Shown: positions 12,801 through 24,800 of the stretch, piece after piece
Position numbering within the stretch: the first letter of the stretch is position 1
Layout of the letters: the number at the start of each line of letters is the position of its first letter
Assembly: GCA_030549495.1 (NCBI GenBank)
Contig: JAUIRK010000673.1
Span: 1,612,001-1,676,000, forward strand
Length of the DNA: 64,000 nt
Source of the DNA: Nectonema munidae
Taxonomy: Eukaryota > Nematomorpha > Nectonematoida > Nectonematidae
Direction of reading: 5' to 3'
Program-made: the position numbers and the translations under genes
Notes under the pieces: model-generated
The model's input: only the letters and a program-made list of their open reading frames with translations
Database searches by the model: none
What the model was told of the DNA's origin: nothing

Positions 12801-15800
12801 TTAAGTTGTATTGTGGCGAAGTTTTGGCAATTCTCATTCAAAACTGTGATGGTATACTCTATCTTTAGTTGCATTTTATTATGTAAACTTTTACTTATTT
12901 TCTTTATACGATACAGAGAATCGTTCGTTGATTGGCTCTCTAAATGGAATTGACATTCTTCTTCAGCAAATAGCAGTACATTATTTTTATATTCCTTCAC
13001 TTTTACTCCTAAATCAAACATTCTAAACAAATGATTGACTAAATGTTAAACTTATCACTTGAAAATTAGTTATAGATTTTTCTCATGAAGTAAAGCTCTA
13101 ATGCTGATTACTCAAATCCTATTTTTAGAAGTTAAGCTTTCTTACTAATTCTCAAACTTTTTTCAATTACAAAAATCTGATTTAATAATTCTTTGTTGGC
13201 TAGATGTCTGGCCTGATGGATATCATAAGATTTTGCGTTCTAAATTAGCAACAGTCTTTCTTTCCTCCTGGTTTGACACAAGCCGCGCAATTGTGCTTTC
13301 TCAATGAAAACACCACACTGTACTTTTAGCTTTACAAAACAAAGTATTTGAATATTCTATAAAAGGTTATGTAAATCTTGCTTTTCAGAAAAAGGAAACT
13401 CATTTAATCACAATTCAATTTTTCTTATCCAGTTAAAATAAGAGTCTAAAATTATAAAGTCCTTTTCTGCTTATAAATTTTAGCATAAAAAGTCGAACTG
13501 AATTCATTCAAATTTAGCTAAAAAATGAATTTTATACATTTATTAGCTAATACAATTCAGTACTCTTTTCCTAATAGAAAACCCATAAGAACTTGATATG
13601 CGATAGAAGCTAAGATCAAGTTAAGTTAAAGATTGGACATGACTTTGGTAGTCTATCCTTGCCCTATCATGGTCCCCCTGAAATGATGTGTCTAGGATCT
13701 ATCTGGACTCTCCATCGCACTAAACTCACGCACGGTCTCTTATATCCATGGCTATGCCTTATAAAAATTAAATTACGAGAATTGATATTTAGTATATATG
13801 AATACCACTGAGAGATAAATACAATCTTCACACGATCGCTCTTAATTAAGGAAATTGAGTCTTCTGAGCACTACATTACCTTTAAAATCTTTGATTCTTC
13901 ATAGGAAGAAACCTAAACCCAAGTAAAAAGGATAGGATTACAAATGAGGTCTGATAAAAATTTAGAACTACGCATAAATTGCGAATGGGTTCATAATCCT
14001 TTGTTATCGCAAGTCTAATGTGGGAGAACATTATTGAGAACAAATAGGCGTAATGGGAACCTACATCGACACCTGCCATCGCGATTCCATTGGAATGAAT
14101 AGTACCAATTATATTATTTAAAGTGAGGAAGAGGTCATTAGGCAAAGACAGGACTCGCCCTACCCTCTTTAAGGCATTCGGGCATTGAGCTCCCATAAAG
14201 TAGAATGCTTTCCCATATTCAAAGAGGACCATGTCTCATTGGGCTTTAATTTAAGCCCCAATTTTGAACACAGCACATGCAGCTTTTGGATGAATTTGGA
14301 TAAAATCCTTTGGTGATGTCTTATTGGAACGTTTCTTAAACGTGTTTGAGCGAACGAAAGATCCCCCTGACGAAGTATTTGCCCGTAGAACCCCTCTCGG
14401 AACAGTAAGAGATCTAAAAGTGAAGAGGTGACCAGGGTCCAGCCCTTTTGGTGCATGCCCTCAAACCATGACGGTGAAGAACGATGGCCAAATGTGTAAG
14501 GGGTCAAATCTTGGTCAGAGAGACTGCAAGGTGGAAAGAATTTATTCACGACGATCATTTTGGATATGATCGGCATGATGTGGCTGAAGGTGTATATTCT
14601 TTCGAGTGAAAATAAATTGTCGAATTCCTGAAATGTTGGTTCGGTCACTTCCGGAGATATCGACAGACACCAATTTGACGAGTCGTAAGATATGAAATAA
14701 CTTTGACTGATCGAATTGCGAGTGAAAGCTGCGTTCAACCGAGTAAGGTTTTTGAGGGTTGTCAGAAAGTCGGTTGTCATTGATTGATTAAGAAACAATG
14801 GTAACACACTTGAGTATAAGTTGAATTCTGTGGATACTTGATACAGTCTATGTTTGTAAGTCGTCTTACAAAAGCCCCTCGCATGTCCAGATTTTTTTCA
14901 CTCCAAGCTTCCACCAAATTGGACGCATGAGCAGGAGTCTTTTGCATCGCAAATCATCATGGATGACGCGAAGAATTGTTGTTCTGTGCACATTCAACTT
15001 TGTGGCCAACGTCTCCATTGATGAATTTGGGTCTTCATCGATGAAGACTTGAAGCTTTTCCAGAAAGTCTTGATTCCTTTTGCGAACTATTGATCGGTCT
15101 TGTGTTTTTCTTTGAGTAGTTAGAGACTCATTCCTAGACTCAACAGACTCTTTGAAAGTCTTGGCAATGCTGTACATGGTTGATTTTGGGAACTGGAAAA
15201 AATTAACAATCTCTTTGGGCGTGCGGCCACAATAATTGCAGTACTGCGCTCAATTTCACTGGACATTATGCGGAATTTGTTTTTAGTTTAATAGGTAATT
15301 GTTAAATAAATCTGAAACATAAAAGAAAAATAATACAATTCATATATTTTTTATTTTATGTTAATTTGAATTTAGTGGGGATTCTAGTGAACACCCCTGT
15401 ATATGTGTGTAAAAACCAAGAGGTTAGTTTTAGAGACTATGTATAATCTAACTCGTTCCTGAAACCTTTTCAGGACTTTGCTAATCTTAAATTTAAGTAA
15501 GCGGATCCATGAAGACAAAACTACACTGCAGAGAGCAGAATTCCCTATTGCTCGCTTGCTATTGTATATGGAGATACCCGTCGTCAGACTTTAATTACAC
15601 GCAGGGGAGGGCAAAACTGATTCTTATGAGGCTGAACTATAAGAAAGGAGTTCCAGGGAGCAGAGATGGATTCATCCCTCTTATTGAAGGGCCCACATTT
15701 GGGTTTTTTAGATACCTTGTATACCAGCCAATATTTTCTTTCATTGTAGATATATGAAAAACCAAATATTTTTTGCCTAAGTTCGGTGTGGAAACCATTG

Positions 15801-18800
15801 AAGTTAAAGAAATTTGAGATCGATGCAGAATACGCAATAAATTCTTATTCTGGAATTGAAAATTTAAAAATACCATTACTATTAAACTATTTGTTTTTTA
15901 GAATACTAATTAACTCATTAATTTATTTAATAACTAACTTTTTTTAAAACAACTAATATTATTTGATTTCTTACAATAATCCTGCACATATTCCTGTATT
16001 AATTGAAACCTATCTGTTTATTCTTAAAAAGAAGAAAACTCTGGTGAATAGATTTGAATTTTAATCTTCGTTATATTTTGTTGCATCGTAATTAAAATAT
16101 TTTCTAGTACTTTAAAAGACAGGAACCGAATTCTCGCGAAGAAGGAGAATACATGAATAATTTGTTCGACATTTTGTGCTCTTGTTTAATGCTCTCCTCC
16201 AACAAATCCAAGTTTTTGAACGGAGAAGGCCTCCAACTGATGAATCTACTGCTTAGGTTTTTCCTCGTACTTCTATCATATTTTAATTTCCATTTGTGTA
16301 TCTAAAAAGAAAATATCGGAAATAATATTTCAACCTTCATTTAGTGCAAAAATGTTGTTTGACCATAAAATTATTTTGTCCTCCAAATTTACATCGGAGG
16401 GAACTTTTTTAAGAAAATAACTTACACGAAGATAGAACCAAACTATTTTTTGAGGGAAAAAGCAGAATCACAAATAAATTTAATGTATGCATTAGGATCT
16501 CATCGCTTCAAACCCGCATACAGGCTGTTTTCCTGTATAATATCCACTAAGAAAAGCGATTTTTTAAAGCTTTTTCTGAAATATAACTTAAGAAAATAAT
16601 GATTTATTCGTTTATATTTTAAAAATGATCTCAAAATAGCCTGTTAATGCTGAAAAAAGGACTCAAAGTTATTTAATTGCTTAAAAAAATCTTTCAAATA
16701 GGTTTTCAGTTTGATGTCTATTCCATCAGCCATTGCAAATCTGGAGGAGAGCTTTTTTACTGAGAAATCTACAAAATTCCTTTTTTTTTATTAAAGTTCC
16801 ACCAATTTTTGAATGAAAAATATTTTTTTTATAAAAATTATGCAGTTTTTTTTATGGTAATTGTTTATTACTAGTCTAACATTAAGATCTAATAAACCCT
16901 TGAAATCTTTTTTATTAAATTATATATTTCACAAAGAATGTTTTAAATATTCTTATAGAATATCATATGAAAAGAAGATGAACATATTTTTTGACGCGTT
17001 TCGTGACAATAAAATATCGTCTGATCTTAGGGTGTAAAAAGTTTTCCAAAGGCGATATATTCTCTGATCCATATCGAAACACCCTTCTTCAACTTTTTAG
17101 AGAGAAGAAGTCTTCTAGGTGTGGTGCTATAAAAGTAGTGAACCATGCGCTAACCGGAAAAGATGGCGTAGAGTGTTGTAAGAAGTTTGTTCAAATTTAT
17201 GGCTTACGAACCATATTTCCCTTGTTCATGAAGTGCTTCAAAATTAAGGGTAAGTCTTTCACATTAGCGAGATCTATTTGTTCCAAGGCAATTTTTTCCA
17301 TAAAACTTGCTTTTTGTTCATTTTTAAATCCAATTTAATAATGGAATTTTTTGATTTATATCCACTTGCAGGCTCGTAGCCAGGCAGTTGCTGTGGACCC
17401 CCCTAAATATTTCAAATTAAAAATAATTGCGATAGAATAAGGAAATATTAACATCAAATTAAAATTATCTTGTCAATTTAACGTCCCACCACTCTCTTCT
17501 ATCGATGACCGACGAAAGAAGTAAAAACAACATTCTAAGCGATTTCGCCAACTTTTCGTACTATTTTTTTAGTTTTAGTCTCTGCTTATTTTTTAAATAA
17601 CTTAATAATAATAATAAGTTTACTCTGTTTTCCGAGTTTATTTAAATTATGGCCTGACTTTTATTTTTTGGCAAAGTCAAATGACGCTTCCATTTTTCAT
17701 GATAATAGAAAAAATTTGAAATCACTCTGAATAAAGTTATTGAAAGAGTTAGTAGAACTACTACTAATTTATCAATAAACCCTTCATATTACGCCTTAAA
17801 AACTTCGTTTAACGTCCTTTGTTCCCTTATCCTATTTATTATAGAATAAAACGTGCCTCTTACACACATACACACAAATTTATATGATGGAGCGTGGTGC
17901 ATTTCTTGACTGGGTGCCCTCCCTGAGGTTAACCGAATAGCACTGTGGTTCTTAATCTGGGGTCCTCAGATCCCTAAGGAGTCCTGGCTGCGTCTTTGGG
18001 AGTCCGTAAACAGTTTTTAATTTTTATAAAAATAGTGAAAATAGTCAACCAATTCGTAGGTGTAAAAATAACTGAAACAAAAAGCAAACTTTTAAGGTTT
18101 GAATAAATAACAAGCGCTGGCTTTTTGTCTTTTCTCCTTGAATTTACGTAAAATTTGCTTTGCTACCTGTATTTGACGTCATTTGAGACCAAATACTTCA
18201 TGCCGATGAAATAAAGTACAAATATTACATGCATACGAAGTTGTTTTTATGACTTTTTTTGCGAAAATTTCCTTATATGGGGTCGATAACTTTCATCAAC
18301 TTCTTAAAGGGGCCCGTGACTGAATAAAGATTACGAACCCCTGGGATAGCATAAGATTAAAGAATAAGAAATTTTATTTCGCCTACATTGGGAAATCGAA
18401 CCCTACCCTTGGAAATAAAATCCCTGGCGCCCAACCACAATGCCAGCTGTGCCCTTACGCCTTAAAGATTGTTAATTTTCCTTTAAGGACTAATTTGTCC
18501 CGACTTTAATAACCACATTTATGTAGGATGTTGTGTCAGAATAAAGCTAGCTAACTGACTTGCACAAATATTTAACTGAATTACTCATTACTTTTCCTTT
18601 TAAACGTGCCAAGTATTTAATTAAGTAACTAACTAAATAACAACTAACAAGTACTTATTATTATTAATCTCCTTTGCTCATAATAAAAATTATAGACATT
18701 TTTGTTTTGTCTATTTAATCATTTGATAAGTTAAGATTGACTGCGCTTTTTCTATCGATACTTTGTTGTCTGTTCTCGTTTTGTCTTTAATAGTGGACTC

Positions 18801-21800
18801 TACAGTATTTGATTCGCTTTTCTCATTTTTACATTTCGCTTAAAATCAATATCCTTAATTAGGAATCCTACACCAGTTTTCTCTAAATTCTTCTTTTTCA
18901 ATTTCTTGTTTTCATGAGCTTTGCGACCGACCACTGACGTCTTGATCTAGATTTTTAGGATGCTGTGCTATTTTTTCAAGTGAAATAATGAATACATAAT
19001 ATTGCCAAATTTTGATTGTTTTTTACTTTCTTTTTAAGATTTCACTATTTTGCCGCCAAATTTTTATATTTTCTCGTTCCATATTTTTGATTTGATAAAT
19101 TATGAATATTCATCTAAACTATGTGTCTTATAATTCTTTATATTTTCCACCAATCATATCCATGTATCAATAAGATTGACAGGATAATTTCTCACTGATA
19201 ATGGTGCACGCACAATATAATGCAAAAATATTTTCAGCCGCGGATCCAAAGTCTCCATTATAATTTTAAAGGGTTTCTTGCTTGAAAAATGTTCAAACTC
19301 ACTGACGTAGTCAGACGCTGTCGGTGTATGGACACTACACTCGCTTATCTTACTTGAAAGTCTTTGTTTAAACATTGCTGTTCACAGTTTTGTGCGGAGC
19401 AGTTCTTATTATATCTCAATCATATCCTCTCTCTTCCACTGTATGTTTCTTTGTTAAATTAAAGAATATCTTCTTTCAGAATTTTACATATCTGTTCTTG
19501 TTAAGAGTCTTTGAATGAACTCCGATTGTGAAGCAACTTTTTTTAGCTGGATTGGGAGTCTATTTTTCTGTTTATTTATAGATTGGAACGGGATCTTTGC
19601 TTCTCTCATTTGGAGTTTACAGTTTATTAACTCTACTTTTAGCATTACTATTTCGAAGCTTGGATTGTCTCAAAAATTAATATTGTTATAATCTTTTACT
19701 TTTAAAAAGAAAAAAGGAGTAACATTTCAAACGATTTTATCTAAAAGAAAATATTTCGACTTCAAGAGATGCCTTCATGCGATTAAGTTACCTGAAAGAT
19801 CAATATACCATTTGATCTTTCCCGATCATTAGGAAGATGATCTATCCATGATTTATATCCAAGTATATTCATCTTCAAATTTATCCTATATTTTTGCAAT
19901 TATTAGAATTAAAAATTATCCAAGTCAACATGAGGCTAATATACATAAATAATAGAAACGAATAAACGTATCCAAAGAGAAAAGAGATAGGCTGCTATTT
20001 TATATACATTTCCTTGCTATTTTATTTCCTTCATAACATTGTATTTCATCCTCAAGCGCATGCGTTTGTTGTAATCGGGCATCTTCGATATGAATGGATG
20101 CTACTTTAGGTAAGTATGGAGATGGTTTGTCTCTCAATGAAATTGAAGAGCATATTTGTAGCATCATTGTCAGCTTAATGAAGAATACGAGTCACGACGT
20201 TAAACAGCGACTACTTTCGAAATTTCACGAACAAGATTATGTTAAGGTTTCTCAATTTTATTCATTTGTTTTTCTTGTTTCTGCAAAATTAAAATATATT
20301 TTATGAATTTATTTATTCAATAGTCAGCAAACACAAATAGGTTATCACAAAAAACATTTTAAAATAAGGGCTATGCTAGAGCATTACTGTATTTTTGGAA
20401 TTGGGATGAGGGAAGATCAGGATACAGGAAAATTCCATGTGGGGAATCGAAGTGCACTTGGTAAGTAAGAATTGTAAGAGTCTAAAGCCTGATCGAGTAT
20501 AAGATAGTCGAAGCATGTGTGAAAAGAAGAGAGAAAAATATTATCGTTCCAAAGTATATAATAATGCAGACAGAAAATGAAAATATTTATATATAACTTA
20601 AACTGGAATAGCTAGAAATAATAGTAAAATAATATTCAATGTGAATGTGCAGTGCGTGCATAAGTATTCTATACATGATATAAGCCAATTTTTTGATTTA
20701 GCCATAAATTATATGCTCATGATCCTTTTGATTTGCTTTCTATCCGTTAAGATACTTGATGCAGAATAAGATATATTTAGCAAAATAAACATGAGATTTA
20801 TGTTTGCAAGGTATTTCACAACGCTAGATGCTAAATATATATTATTATTTAGAAAAAATTAATAATATTTATTTTTGCTTAATGAGTATATAATATTTGA
20901 ACATTAATGTTTTTTATACAAATATTTTATCCTAAATATCTTTCATATGACCATAACTGTATACATAATATGCTAGGGTGTAAAGAGTCTTAAATTCTAT
21001 GCACCATATAAGTGTAAAAACTCTTAATTTACACCTTATCACACTTCTCAAAATTAGGAGATTGCGAATAATGTCATGTGATTAAAATCTAAAATAAAAC
21101 TTGATTTAACTTTCAATCAAAGCTGTCTAGATACAGCAACAAAATTGTTTTACCATTTGATGTAGACAGTTTTGTAGAAAATATTAAAAGTTATGTCAAG
21201 TTTTATTTTTCATATTTATCACATCATATTTTTTCTTAATTAAAAATTTTTTTGTGTAATTTTATTCACTCATATATAGACGGGAATTTTTGGTGCTAAA
21301 AATTTTATGTTGAAAAAGTTATAAAAATAATTGTTCATTTGGCGAAAAAATAAAAATTATTTTCCTGTCTAAGCATCCTTCTTTTAAAATTAAGGTTGAC
21401 AGGTTGATGGAACTTCACTTTAAATACCTCTCAAAAGTCACTCTCTGTGAATCAAAGATGGAAACGTTGATGACGGTAACTATTTTTATACTAAGCTCAT
21501 AGTTCATCTGAATATCTTACAAAAAGGCGTGTTTAGTAACATTAGGGTATTCGGCAAAAATGAAGTATGATTATAATATTTCTGAACTCAAACCCCAAAT
21601 CCGAAACTTTTAAAATTTTGTGGATAAAATAAAGCTAAGAAGTCATATAAATAAAAGAAGCAATGTGAAACGGATTAAGAAACGGTACAATTTTTATTCA
21701 TGGTAAATTTTTCACCACTATCGTCATCAAATATCCTCTTTAAATTTTTTTTGGCAAAGATCTTTTTATGACAAGAGTGTTTTAAAATTTATCTGCATCG

Positions 21801-24800
21801 GAACTTTATTGATGGATCAATCATTGAATTTAAGTAAATAATTTTTGTTAATCTTTTGAGCATCGATTGAAAATGTCTATGCTTAAATATATAAAATTTC
21901 ATTGAAAAAGAAGGCACACCACTAGTTATAAAAATTATGAAACTCAAAGTTATTTCATAAAGAATGATATTATGCCCCTAATAAAATTTAGAATTCGGTT
22001 ATCTTTAAGTTTTAGAAAAGTAGAAAAACAATGTTTAATTTTTGTAAGAATATGGCGTTGCGCTTCAGTCGGAAGCAAGAGTTGGCGTTAAATTCATCAA
22101 CTTTTAAGTTGGCAGTCGGTGTTGGATTTTTGTAAGTGCTGGGAGTCGGATATTTTGCCTCTAACGCACAGCTCTGCTCGTGGGACACCACTAGAGAAAT
22201 GTGTGGTGTGCCAACTAATATTCACTATTGTCACATTTCTATCAACGCTTTAAAAATGGATACAAGATTGCAGATTAGCTGTGTCGCTATATCGACCGAG
22301 ATGAATGATACCGATATATCGGTGTGACCGTAATCCCCATATGTACTTGAGGAATGCATTTGTATCGTCGTCTTTAGAATTATAAAAGTGGAAAGTTAAG
22401 CGAGGAGATGGCAGATGAAGTTTATATGCGAAGACTGGACGCAGGATTGTTCACTCTTCAGATCGTGGATCACATCATACTGGAGCTGTGTGGGGCAGGT
22501 GGACAGAGCGATGGGATTAAAATTCGCGTCAAAAAAATACTCAACATGCACTCTTCCTCCATTGAAAAGATAAAAGACATCATGCTTGGTTTTTATTTTA
22601 TTTTTAAATATTAAAATTGAAATTTTATTGAGTGAAAATGTAAACACATGCTCTATAATTCGGTTAAATAATGATAAAATCATATTAACACGCTTCTTAA
22701 TTATTAATTATTAATACAGAATAATTAAAAGATATCCAAACTTTGTTTAAAACAGATCATTAATACACTCATACAATTTTATTTTTGCAAAGCAGAGATT
22801 AGCCTATTCTATTCATTGTTAACCAGGTTAAACGTTTCTCATTCGCCTTTCTTCTCTCTGGTTTGACGAAAATTCACCAACTGATTCTAGTACAATAAAA
22901 TAAAATCCTTCAAAAGTTCGAAATTTTAGAAAATTCACTTTTTAGCTTCATTGAAAACGGAAACTTACAACCGCTTATTCCAAATTAACAAATATTCCAT
23001 TTGTCGTTTTTATTTCAATATAATTATTTCTAGTTATATTCAATAACATTTGTAATATTTTTAAATATTAAAGTAATTTCATGAAGGCTATTAAGAAAGT
23101 TAGAAAGAACCATTTTTTGGTAGAGTGATAAAATTAATTCTAGAGGGTGAAATTTGATGGAAGACCAGTCAGTCTTCTTTGTATGATTGATCTTTTTATT
23201 ATGCTTAAAAACTGCATTGATAAAGTCTTACGTATAATCGTTTTGACCGAAATGGTTTTTGAAGAGTCGGTTCTTCTCTAAAAATGTGTTTAGTCTCTAT
23301 TTCCTTTGTTAATTATTTTAAAGTTTGATAATCGAATGATGTTAATTCATTTAGAACCAGAAAAGAATTATTCTTACTCCTATTTCGGAGTAAAATTTTT
23401 TTTTAGAATGTTACTCCTACTCCGGAATGAAGAATATTACCGTAAATATATTGTGTCATTGACTTAAGAATCGTCAAGCAAAATTTAACAGCTTACCTAC
23501 AGTATATGATAATCACTAATCAAATTTAAATGAAATGTAACTAAGCAAATTACCTAACAATACAAAAATTTATTTAAAACTTAAAAGAAAACAAAAACGA
23601 CCAAGTGAAACAAAAAGCTAAAATATAATATCAACATTAAATCAAATCATATTAGTTCTTAAAAATAAAATAGATTCAATCAATCGATATGACTTTAATT
23701 TTGCTCCTTTTCTCTTACTTTCCTGTCCTGTTTAGAGCTGAATTATTGATGAAAATTTACCTAAAAAGGTGGGCAACTAATTTTTAAGAATAACAAACAA
23801 ATTATGAACAATTCGGTTCTGCAATCGAGAAAATCAATAAATTATAAAAAGTATGATAAATCATTCGGATGTGAGGGCTTTAAAAACGAAATTTTAAATT
23901 TATCAAACAGGATCTAGAAGCTGGAAAATTTTTATTTGTTATATCGTGCCTAAAAAACCATCAAACTTTGAAAGCAAACAGATTTTCTACTGCAGAAATT
24001 TATTTGAATTCTTCCTTCATGAAATATGCCTGAAAGAACGTTGGATGCTTTATGCTTCTAAGAATCTAAGGTGTTGTTTTTAGAATAAAAGAAATGTTGA
24101 TCGGGTCGAAAAATGAGAATAAAGATAGCTTCGATCTCAAAAAATAAGAAAATACATTTTTTGTTTGTTTATGCTAAAAGATATATGTATATATATTTAT
24201 AAATGTTATGAAAGATAACACACAACTTACACACACCATGCATTATGTCTATGTTATATATGTGTGATTATGATATGTTTTCGTAAATGTAAGTATATTA
24301 TTTATACATCGAAACCAGTTTTATAATTTGCGGTTAATTTTCAACGCTAGTCGCCATATGAATATTCTATTTCCATTATTCGATATCATTCTTTTCCACT
24401 CAGTCCTCTTAAAGCATACAAAATCCTGTTTGTTAATTATTAAAACATGATCAATCTATCTATCTATCTTGATGCACAAAGATCTTTTCATTGGGATTCG
24501 GAATCGATCGATCTTTTTTTGTCAAGCGTGGCTAAATGTGCCTCTGCCCACACTCTAAGATTCATTTGTACACTTCTTCAAAATATGATACACAATTTAA
24601 TGTGAATAAATGTGTGCTTTTTGGAAATGAATGATCACAACACTGTATTTATAATTTTAATTCCATGAATTTTAGAATATGTTGAAAATATCAACGAGGA
24701 AGAAGGAGCATCAGACGAAGCAAAGATGAGCGACAATTCTTCCAAGTCTGATTCAAGCATCGTAACTTTAAGTTCGGAGAAGAACACTGTTTTAAGTCTT

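Noticed and set aside
17355..17400. MITE terminus GGCTCGTAGCCAGGCAG
   Set aside because: Similar to ends seen in some DNA transposons, but neither a partner end nor a target duplication could be located.
24440..24580. Possible further tRNA-derived SINE on the minus strand
   Set aside because: Only a weak B-box-like GATTCCGAATCCC is present. A box and family core are missing.
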